A stretch of DNA of 64,000 nt from JAISGQ01 sp045604155 (GTDB lineage: Bacteria; Bacillota; Clostridia; Oscillospirales; Acutalibacteraceae): positions 1 through 64,000 of the forward strand of contig JAZUNN010000006.1 in the NCBI GenBank assembly GCA_045604155.1. The letters run 5' to 3'. Made by a program: the position numbers and the translations under genes. Below are positions 58,101 through 64,000 of this stretch, piece by piece (within the stretch, counting starts at the first letter, position 1; every line of letters begins with the position of its first letter). Below the pieces are notes generated by a model. That model saw nothing but the letters and a program-made list of their open reading frames with translations, made no database searches and had not been told where the DNA came from.

Positions 58101-59225
58101 ATGTCATTTGCATATGATACTGACATGGAAAGACTGGTTCAAATCAAGGTAATCGGTGTTGGCGGCGGCGGCGGAAACGCTGTAAACCGCATGGTTCAGA
58201 TGGGTGTTACCAGTGTTGAATTTATTTCTGTCAACACTGACCTTCAGGCTCTTATGAGCTCCCAGGCAACCCACAAGATCCAGATCGGCGACAAGATCAC
58301 ACGAGGCAAGGGTGCAGGCTCAGATCCTTCCAAGGGTCAGCGTGCAGCAGAGGAAAGCCGTGAAGATATCGAAGCAGCACTCAAGGGCACAGATATGTGC
58401 TTCATCACTGCAGGTATGGGCGGCGGCACAGGTACAGGTGCAGCACCTGTTATCGCAGAGATTGCAAAGGAAATGGGTATCCTTACCATCGGTATCGTAA
58501 CCAAGCCTTTCGCATTTGAAGGCAGACGCCGTATGGAGCAGGCAGAGAGCGGTATTGCTGCACTTCGTGAGCATGTCGACTCCCTTGTTGTCATCCCCAA
58601 CGAAAGACTCAAGATGGTCTCTGAGCAGAAGATCACCCTTATCAATGCATTCTCCGTTGCTGACGATGTTCTCCGTCAGGGCGTTCAGTCCATTTCTGAC
58701 CTTATCCTTCATCCCGGTGTTGTTAACCTTGACTTTGCAGATGTTACAACCATCATGAAGGACGCAGGCTATGCTCACATGGGTGTTGGTCGTGCAGCAG
58801 GCAAGGAAAAGGCATCTCTTTCTGCTCATGCAGCAGTATCCAGCCCGCTTCTTGAGACTTCCATCAACGGTGCACGTGGTGTCATCATCAACTTTACTGC
58901 TTCCAGCGATATCGACCTTGATGATATCGACCTTGCAGCAACAATGATCACCAAGGCAGCTCATCCTGATGCAACCATCATCTGGGGTTTTGCACAGAAT
59001 GACAACCTTGACGATGAGATGATTGTAACTGTTATTGCAACAGGATTCTCATCTGATGGCTCTGCACCTTCAGTAACTGCAGCAAATGCAAATGTCGTAG
59101 AGACCGCATCTTCTGCAGTTGAAGAGACCAGAACATCATCCGCTCCTGTTTCTTCTATCGATGATGATGACGATGATGAGTTTGAAACTCTTATGAACCT
59201 CTTCAAGCGCAATCCCGGCAAATAA
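58101..59225 (+). CDS. ftsZ: Cell division GTPase FtsZ
   Basis: The 374-aa tubulin homologue forms the Z ring. IKVIGVGGGGGNAVNRM is near the start, AGMGGGTGTGAAPVIAEIAK near residue 105 is the tubulin signature loop, and FADVTTIMKDAGYAHMGVG is the T7/catalytic region. A short linker ends in the acidic DDDDDEFETLMNLFKRN, which is not the classic C-terminal FtsA/ZipA peptide but fits SepF-type anchoring in Firmicutes without FtsA. GAGGGGG precedes ATG. Codon use is strongly biased, as in highly expressed genes. Confidence 0.97.
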   Translation: MSFAYDTDMERLVQIKVIGVGGGGGNAVNRMVQMGVTSVEFISVNTDLQALMSSQATHKIQIGDKITRGKGAGSDPSKGQRAAEESREDIEAALKGTDMCFITAGMGGGTGTGAAPVIAEIAKEMGILTIGIVTKPFAFEGRRRMEQAESGIAALREHVDSLVVIPNERLKMVSEQKITLINAFSVADDVLRQGVQSISDLILHPGVVNLDFADVTTIMKDAGYAHMGVGRAAGKEKASLSAHAAVSSPLLETSINGARGVIINFTASSDIDLDDIDLAATMITKAAHPDATIIWGFAQNDNLDDEMIVTVIATGFSSDGSAPSVTAANANVVETASSAVEETRTSSAPVSSIDDDDDDEFETLMNLFKRNPGK

Positions 59226-59242
59226 TTATTGATTTACATAAT

Positions 59243-59290
59243 ACTCCCGATAAAAAACACTGAATTTTTTATCGGGAGTTTCTTTTTTAT
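59243..59290 (+). terminator. Terminator of ftsZ
   Basis: ACTCCCGATAAAAAA pairs with TTTTTTATCGGGAGT, then TTCTTTTTT. Confidence 0.9.
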
Positions 59291-59579
59291 AAAATAAAAA
59301 CTGTAATTTAAATATGCGAAAAATTTGAGCAAAAGTTGATTGGCAAACTACACTAAAAACAGCTGAAAAGGAGATAAATAGTCGGTGTTAAGCACAAAAT
59401 TGTGCAATGTTGATAGGCGGAACAATTTGCATTTAACAATTTATTAAAAATTGAACAAATTATTAATTTACTATTGCTTTGCTCAACATAATGTGTTACA
59501 ATTAATCAGGATTTAATTATGCGATATTGTATATGTACGCATCAAAAGTGCGATTCTACCATGAAAGGGGGCAGATTCT
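59291..59579 (+). other. Non-coding region before the divIVA-like gene
   Basis: This AT-rich stretch holds the 14-bp perfect palindrome GCACAAAATTGTGC (59392-59405), a possible operator. A free-standing AAAAGGAG site near 59367 has no good ORF after it, and a promoter lies at 59474-59502. No gene is supported. Confidence 0.6.
59474..59502 (+). promoter_or_regulatory. Promoter of the divIVA-like gene
   Basis: TTGCTT (59474-59479), 17 bases and TACAAT (59497-59502), giving a leader of about 70 bases. Confidence 0.75.
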
Positions 59580-60887
59580 ATGGAGTATGTACAGGGTAAG
59601 CGTTTTAAAAAGGCGTTGCTGGGTTACAAGCGTTCAGCTGTTGACGAAGAAATGACCGGCTTGTTGAGCCAGGTTGATATGATGCTTCGTGACCAGGAAA
59701 ATATGCGTTCTCAGATAGATACACTGGCAGGTGAAAAGTCTGCAGTTATCAATGAGCGTGACAGACTTTCCGGTTCAGTCACATCAATGAGTGCCCAGAT
59801 AGTACAGCTTGAGCAGAATCTGCAGATTGCGCAGTCCACTTCTGACAATCTTCGCATGACAATTGAGGCAGGAAATGCCGAGCGCAACACTCTTCAGGCA
59901 ACCTGCGATCAGCTCCGTGTGCGTGACCGTGAATACGCAATGCGTGAAAGGGAATTTACTGAGCTTCAGAACTCGGTTTCTTCCATTATGTCTGTTACCA
60001 AACGTGCAACAGACAGATTGTTCCAGCGTGCGGTTGATAATCAGGAGCAGGTAACAATGATTGCCGGCGATGCAGCAAAGGAAGTTGCAAACATCCGTGC
60101 AAGTATGTCTGCCGTCAGAATTGAGCTGAATAATGCAATGGATGATCTTCAGGATCGTCTTGACAGAATTGATGCAACCCTCACAGGCGCAGTTCATAAG
60201 CTTGTTGCAGTAAAGCACGACAACGGACTTCAGCCCGGTGCAGGATCTACTGATATAAATGCAGAGGTTGAGCGTCTGCTTTCCATGAGAGCAGGCGAAG
60301 TTGACTATGCAGGCGGTAAGGGATATTCCGTACCCGTTCTTGGACCTTACAGTGCAAAGTTCCTTGCAGATACATCCAAGATTGTCAAGGAAAGCGGCAC
60401 GATTGATGTCCGTAAGTCCAATCCTTCTCCCTTTGATTCCACAAAGAGTTCTATTGGTGAAGCTAACAGACTCCTCAACGAAACACCTTATTATGAAAAG
60501 GCGGAGGAAACTGTATCCGAGCCTGAAATGGAAGTAGTTACCGAGAAGAAGATCGGATTCTCTGTAGATGAGGAATACGGCGAGATCGAGGTTATCGAGT
60601 CTGAGCCCATCGTATGTGAGCCTTCCTATACCGAAATAACTCCCGATGAGATTTATTTCGCAGAAACTCAGGAGATCACAACAAGTGCTCCCATGTATAT
60701 AGGCGACAGCTCCGTTTCTTCCTGCACAGGCACTCTTCAGGTGGGAAGAGCATCATTTACAGAATACGCTGACGAACCCAAGGCAGCACCTGAAATGCCT
60801 AAGAGGGTTACCGTTGAAAGCAGAGTCAAAGCACCTGCAAAGGTCAAGGTGTATTATCGCCGTCCTGCAAAGACAGTAAAGAGATAA
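59580..60887 (+). CDS. DivIVA-domain coiled-coil protein
   Basis: The 435-aa protein begins with a DivIVA-like module (KRFKKALLGYKRSAVDEEMTGLLSQVD). About 180 residues of heptad-rich coiled coil follow, then a disordered acidic C-terminal half (EYGEIEVIESEPIVCEPSYT) ending in a basic RVKAPAKVKVYYRRPAKTVKR. Its place just after ftsZ is where Firmicutes keep divIVA, a curvature-sensing polar/septal scaffold. The usual membrane-binding Phe-Arg tip is not obvious, so it may be a divergent or GpsB-like relative. AAAGGGGG precedes ATG. Confidence 0.8.
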   Translation: MEYVQGKRFKKALLGYKRSAVDEEMTGLLSQVDMMLRDQENMRSQIDTLAGEKSAVINERDRLSGSVTSMSAQIVQLEQNLQIAQSTSDNLRMTIEAGNAERNTLQATCDQLRVRDREYAMREREFTELQNSVSSIMSVTKRATDRLFQRAVDNQEQVTMIAGDAAKEVANIRASMSAVRIELNNAMDDLQDRLDRIDATLTGAVHKLVAVKHDNGLQPGAGSTDINAEVERLLSMRAGEVDYAGGKGYSVPVLGPYSAKFLADTSKIVKESGTIDVRKSNPSPFDSTKSSIGEANRLLNETPYYEKAEETVSEPEMEVVTEKKIGFSVDEEYGEIEVIESEPIVCEPSYTEITPDEIYFAETQEITTSAPMYIGDSSVSSCTGTLQVGRASFTEYADEPKAAPEMPKRVTVESRVKAPAKVKVYYRRPAKTVKR

Positions 60888-60888
60888 A

Positions 60889-60923
60889 TAAAAACAGCCG
60901 CTTACTTCAGCGGCTGTTTTTTA
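60889..60923. terminator. Bidirectional terminator
   Basis: AAAACAGCCGCT pairs with AGCGGCTGTTTT. It separates convergent genes. Confidence 0.88.
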
Positions 60924-61301
60924 ATTATCTGATTTTTCCGTTTCTGTTTCAGATTCAGACTCTGTCGGCAGTTTGCTTTCAGTAAGGACAGGAGCCTTGC
61001 TGCGTCTGCGGAAACCATTTTCTGAAACAGCAGGTTCTTCTTCGTCAGATTTGCTTTCTTCAGAGAATAATGTTTCAATATCGTGAGAATCCACTGAGGA
61101 ACTTTTCTTGAGAGAAGAAGAAAACTTATAGAATCTGACAGATGCCATGATAAAGAAGAATGCAATAATTGCATAGGGAATCCAAGAAGGATATCCGTCA
61201 TAAACCCAGTCAGTAAGACCGTAGATAACGACGCCGATAATAAGAAAATCAAAAATCGCAAGGATCAGATGCTTGGTGGATTTTAACTTGAACACAGGCA
61301 T
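60921..61301 (-). CDS. Small membrane protein with acidic tail
   Basis: The 126-aa protein has two membrane helices (about residues 11-29 and 38-55, joined by YGLTDWVYDGYPSW). A hydrophilic tail rich in Ser, Glu and Lys follows, with an FRRRSK island. GAGGTC lies very close to ATG. It has no recognised family. Confidence 0.7.
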   Translation of the reverse strand: MPVFKLKSTKHLILAIFDFLIIGVVIYGLTDWVYDGYPSWIPYAIIAFFFIMASVRFYKFSSSLKKSSSVDSHDIETLFSEESKSDEEEPAVSENGFRRRSKAPVLTESKLPTESESETETEKSDN

Positions 61302-61370
61302 GACCTCCGTGTAATTGGTATGCTATAAATTTACCACATTTAAGAGGAGAATACAATAAAAAGAACAAAA

Positions 61371-61405
61371 TAAATATAAGCCGCAGAAATAACTGCGGCT
61401 TATAA
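61371..61405 (-). terminator. Terminator of the acidic-protein gene
   Basis: ATAAGCCGCAG pairs with CTGCGGCTTAT. The left flank is A-rich, giving a U-rich tail in leftward reading. Confidence 0.7.
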
Positions 61406-61407
61406 AT

Positions 61408-62046
61408 TTATATTTCAGAATCAGGGAACATATCGTGCACAGCGGCACTGTAAACGTCATCTTCAGTTTCCAAATGCTGATTTTTACGGATGACACCGCA
61501 GGCACGCTTAAGCTTGCCTGTATTATCATAGCAGGCGACCTCATGACCGTCAGCAGATTCACTGTCCGATGCAAAAAGCTCACCGGTGTCATTACGGACG
61601 AAGTGACGCTGAATAATTGCATCTTCAGACTCATCCATTACTTCTTCGTCATCAATTTCATCATCACCGAGCTGATAACGAAGATCGTTTTCAAGTTCTT
61701 CAAAGTCAGCGTTTATTTCGGAAATAGATACCTCAGGCTCGTCATCGGCTGTAATTTCATCAGTTTCCTCAAAGAAAATTTCCGTAAGCTCATCCACATC
61801 ATCGATAACGATATCGTCAGCATCGGTATAAAAACCCTCGGAGGGTATAATTCCGCTGAGGTTATCATCTGCTTCAGGAATCTCAGGTGCTTGGGCAGAA
61901 ATTGTTTCTTCAACAAATACTTCCTGCTGAGCAACACGTACATTAAGCTTAACTGTATTTTTCTGTGCAGGAACAATTCTGCTCAGAATAACTTCAACTT
62001 TTTTGGGTGTCCGTTCTCTGGGAACAGCAATACATTTAACAAGCAT
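61408..62046 (-). CDS. Acidic hypothetical protein
   Basis: The 212-aa protein has a basic N-terminus (PRERTPKKVEVILSRIVPAQ), a long Asp/Glu-rich middle (VIDDVDELTEIFFEETDEI) and a small C-terminal part (RHFVRNDTGELFASDSES ... VACYDNTGKLKRACGVI). No membrane span is visible. GGAGGTG precedes ATG. Function unknown; the composition suggests a disordered adaptor. Confidence 0.7.
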   Translation of the reverse strand: MLVKCIAVPRERTPKKVEVILSRIVPAQKNTVKLNVRVAQQEVFVEETISAQAPEIPEADDNLSGIIPSEGFYTDADDIVIDDVDELTEIFFEETDEITADDEPEVSISEINADFEELENDLRYQLGDDEIDDEEVMDESEDAIIQRHFVRNDTGELFASDSESADGHEVACYDNTGKLKRACGVIRKNQHLETEDDVYSAAVHDMFPDSEI

Positions 62047-62148
62047 GGGGCACCTCCAAAATAAAATCGTTCACCTATAATCACAAACATTTTACCACTT
62101 AATGAACTAAAAGTAAATAGCAAATGAACAAAAACAATAATAAAAATG

Positions 62149-62619
62149 TCAGATGTGTACAATATTGGGCAAAATTCCTGATTTAACGACATCTATAAAC
62201 GCAAAAGAAGGCTCCATACATCTCCAGCCAACAGAACCGGGATTTACAACATATAAGCCGTCATCGTACTCCACATGAGCATTATGGGTGTGTCCGAAAA
62301 GCACCATATCAACCTTCTGATCCCGAGCAGCACTTTTCAGAGAGGAAAGACCATATTTGACAGAATACCGGTAACCGTGGGTACAGAGTATTCTTTTTCC
62401 CTCAACCTCAATGATTTTCAGATCGGGTGCACTTGAAGCAAAATCACAGTTTCCACGCACAAAAACACTGGGCACAGGCAGATGCTTTATTACACTTTCA
62501 TAATCCTTTTCGCCGTCACCGAGGTGGATTATCATGTCTGATCTGTCGTAATGAGTGATAAGAATATTACGAAGGGCATCAACATTGCCGTGAGAATCTG
62601 AAACAACCAGCAGCTTCAA
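62149..62619 (-). CDS. YfcE/MJ0936-type metallophosphoesterase
   Basis: The 156-aa enzyme has the calcineurin-like motif set: VSDSHGN near residue 7, LGDGEKD near 33, VRGNCDF near 55, LCTHGY near 78, FGHTHNAHVEY near 107 and VNPGSVGW. It is a small phosphodiesterase of the YfcE/YsnB group; the natural substrate is unknown. The start is TTG 62619 after GGAG. It has no strong neighbour link. Confidence 0.9.
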   Translation of the reverse strand: MKLLVVSDSHGNVDALRNILITHYDRSDMIIHLGDGEKDYESVIKHLPVPSVFVRGNCDFASSAPDLKIIEVEGKRILCTHGYRYSVKYGLSSLKSAARDQKVDMVLFGHTHNAHVEYDDGLYVVNPGSVGWRCMEPSFAFIDVVKSGILPNIVHI

Positions 62620-62701
62620 GTCGAAACAACTCCTTATTTATCATATATTCATTATAACATTCATATAATGGAATACAATAACAATTTCGGAGGAGTATAT
62701 G

Positions 62702-62935
62702 ATGAAAAGAGAAATGCTTGAAAAGATATCAGAGGCAATTGGCAAATCCCCGGAAGAAACAGAAAAGACACTGAACAAAAATCCAAAGCTTAAAATGCTT
62801 CTTTCAAACATGAGCGAGCAGGATGCACAGAAGCTGATGGAGATACTTGGAAACAAGGAAAGCATTACAAAAATCCTGTCAACACCGCAGGCGAAAACAT
62901 TGCTTGAAAGCATGAACGGAAAAGGAGAAAAATAG
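62702..62935 (+). CDS. Small helical hypothetical protein
   Basis: The 77-aa charged helical protein (KSPEETEKTLNKNPKLKMLL, EQDAQKLMEIL) has no membrane span. ATG 62702 has GGAGG eight bases upstream; ATG 62699 is directly before it and also possible. It is the first gene of a tight three-gene cluster of small proteins. Function unknown. Confidence 0.7.
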   Translation: MKREMLEKISEAIGKSPEETEKTLNKNPKLKMLLSNMSEQDAQKLMEILGNKESITKILSTPQAKTLLESMNGKGEK

Positions 62936-62937
62936 AA

Positions 62938-63207
62938 ATGGCAGAGCTTGATGATATTCTCGGCTCGCTTTTTGGGACAGAGAGCAATGAAAAAGAAAGC
63001 AGCGGAGAAGAGGACATTATGGGAATTCTGCTGAAAGTGATGCCTCTGATAAATACCGTAAACAAGGAAAATGATGATGAGCGTCTGCTGAATGCACTGG
63101 TGCCTTACATGAGCGATACACGGAAGGAAAAAATAGATACAGCCCGATCAATTCTCAAAATAGCAAAAGTACTGCCGCTTTTAGGTCAGATGCTTGGAGG
63201 AGAGTAA
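62938..63207 (+). CDS. Small hypothetical protein, second gene of cluster
   Basis: The 89-aa protein has an acidic N-terminus (ELDDILGSLFGTE) and two amphipathic helical parts (GILLKVMPLINTVN, and ARSILKIAKVLPLLGQM at the end). It starts 2 bases after the previous stop with AAAAGGAG upstream. It may be a peripheral membrane or spore-associated protein; this is a guess from composition. Confidence 0.7.
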   Translation: MAELDDILGSLFGTESNEKESSGEEDIMGILLKVMPLINTVNKENDDERLLNALVPYMSDTRKEKIDTARSILKIAKVLPLLGQMLGGE

Positions 63208-63208
63208 A

Positions 63209-63418
63209 ATGAGCTGCATTCTTTCGTTGACAGAAGAAGCAATTCGTCGTGTGGAAAACAGAAATACCTGCGCAGAGCATTGCAGACTCAGAAAAAAGAA
63301 TTTTTTTGCACTGAACATTGATAACGAAACTTTACTGCTTTTGATAGTTGCCCTTTTTCTGCTGAATTCCGGCGCAGATACAATGCTGCTTGCGGCATTA
63401 ATATATGTAATATTGTGA
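63209..63418 (+). CDS. Small membrane protein, third gene of cluster
   Basis: The 69-aa protein has a basic N-terminal half and a hydrophobic C-terminal half (LLLLIVALFLLNSGADTMLL), probably one hairpin or one span. GGAGGAGAG precedes ATG 63209, one base after the previous stop; an in-frame start at 63194 lies inside that gene. Short genes with this NxDxETLLLL-like end are frequent in Oscillospiraceae; no role is established here. Confidence 0.7.
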   Translation: MSCILSLTEEAIRRVENRNTCAEHCRLRKKNFFALNIDNETLLLLIVALFLLNSGADTMLLAALIYVIL

Positions 63419-63455
63419 AAATCACCTCCAAATTTCCTTATTTTTCCCGAAAGTA

Positions 63456-63484
63456 TTGCGCTCATTGTGCGAATGTGTTAAAAT
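63456..63484 (+). promoter_or_regulatory. Promoter of the yegP-like gene
   Basis: TTGCGC (63456-63461), 17 bases and TAAAAT (63479-63484). It shares GAATGTGTTAAAATATA with the promoter at 33394-33421. Confidence 0.75.
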
Positions 63485-63536
63485 ATATCCACAATGCAGT
63501 AAACATTGGGAAAATTTGTTGGGAGGTTTAATAACA

Positions 63537-63911
63537 ATGGCAGGAAAGTTTGAAATCAAAGTAACAGCTAAAGGTAACTATCTGTTTAATCTTAAGGCAG
63601 GTAACGGTCAGGTAATCGCAACAAGTGAGTCCTATTCCACTATTGATGCTTGTCAGAAGGGCATTGAAAGTGTAAGAAAGAATTCTCAGGCTGCAATCGA
63701 AGATCAGACTGTTGCAAATTTTGAGAAGATCGCTCATCCCAAGTTTGAAGTTTACACCGACAAAGCAGGTGAGATTCGTTTCAGACTCAAGGCAACAAAC
63801 GGTCAGATCATCGTTACCGGTGAAGGCTATCGCTCCAAGGCAAGCTGCCTGAAGGGCATTGCCAGCATTAAGAACAATGCTCCTGAAGCAAAGGTTGTAC
63901 AGATCGACTGA
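63537..63911 (+). CDS. YegP/DUF1508 family protein, two repeats
   Basis: The 124-aa protein holds two DUF1508 units in tandem: FEIKVTAKGNYLFNLKAGNG ... SYSTIDACQKGIESV (residues about 5-46) and FEVYTDKAGEIRFRLKATNG ... GYRSKASCLKGIASI (about 70-112). The family (UPF0339) is common and of unknown function. GGGAGG precedes ATG 63537; the in-frame start at 63456 is inside the promoter. A terminator follows. Confidence 0.9.
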   Translation: MAGKFEIKVTAKGNYLFNLKAGNGQVIATSESYSTIDACQKGIESVRKNSQAAIEDQTVANFEKIAHPKFEVYTDKAGEIRFRLKATNGQIIVTGEGYRSKASCLKGIASIKNNAPEAKVVQID

Positions 63912-63917
63912 TTATAT

Positions 63918-63954
63918 AATAAAAGCCGCCTGATGAAGTCAGGCGGCTTTTCAT
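63918..63954 (+). terminator. Terminator of the yegP-like gene
   Basis: AAAAGCCGCCTGA pairs with TCAGGCGGCTTTT. Confidence 0.9.
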
Positions 63955-64000
63955 TTATAGTATGCAAAAAGAAAATAATATGATAAAATAAGCATCAGAA

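Overview
The window looks like a chromosomal segment of a low-to-mid GC Clostridia, most likely a Ruminococcus-like member of the Oscillospiraceae. The grounds are near-universal AGGAGG-type ribosome binding sites, some GTG and TTG starts, a Firmicutes-type mraZ-to-ftsZ cell-wall/division cluster, a serpin, a Thr-rich secreted CAP protein, SdpR/SdpI and DUF1292. The taxonomic call is inference from gene content; no 16S rRNA is present.

Layout. Positions 1-1050 hold a tandem array of 295-bp units. Each unit encodes what looks like a structured RNA whose helices change in a compensatory way between copies, closed by its own intrinsic terminator; the last copy is decayed. 1115-2696 is an AT-rich run with a GNAT acetyltransferase and two unknown proteins. 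2748-8652 holds zinc-ribbon/membrane proteins, greA, a secreted serpin and a PH/TPR-like membrane protein. 8735-11695 is galE-galT with a divergent AraC-type regulator and a palindromic operator. 11747-13004 holds small genes, including an overlooked 59-aa cysteine-rich protein divergent from an XRE regulator across a 42-bp near-perfect palindrome. 13133-18946 holds fba, an isochorismatase-like hydrolase, a PDZ membrane protein, an AGCS symporter and sdpR-sdpI. 18990-27045 reads leftward: CAP protein, mfd, pth, glmU, and a SurA/PrsA-like lipoprotein.

27236-31149 is a heterodimeric multidrug ABC exporter pair preceded by a promoter, a 34-codon leader ORF and a terminator, an arrangement like the bmrB-bmrCD attenuator. 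31202-33256 is a Nudix gene and mgtE. The mgtE leader encodes a 37-aa peptide with an acidic/proline run followed by PRRR, strikingly like the enterobacterial Mg2+-sensing peptide MgtL, with mutually exclusive RNA stems around it. 33456-43623 holds an unknown conserved gene, a SHOCT membrane protein, tRNA-Thr(CGU), typA, a DUF1292 gene, a KapD-like exonuclease, an ABCG-type transporter, uvrC, rsmD, coaD and a coiled-coil gene.

43797-60887 is the dcw cluster in the order mraZ-rsmH-ftsL-pbp(PASTA)-murE-murF-mraY-ftsW-murG-murA-ftsQ-ftsZ-divIVA-like. murD and ftsA are absent from the positions they often occupy. Together these genes make lipid II with meso-diaminopimelate (MurE, MurF, MraY, MurG, MurA), polymerise and cross-link it (FtsW, PBP) and build the divisome (FtsL, FtsQ, FtsZ, DivIVA-like). 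60921-63911 holds small membrane, acidic and metallophosphoesterase genes, a three-gene cluster of small proteins, and a YegP-family gene.

The most interesting items are the MgtL-like leader peptide of mgtE, the covarying 295-bp RNA array, the leader-peptide attenuator of the ABC exporter, the XRE/Cys-rich divergent palindrome, and a hairpin that would hide the murA ribosome binding site.
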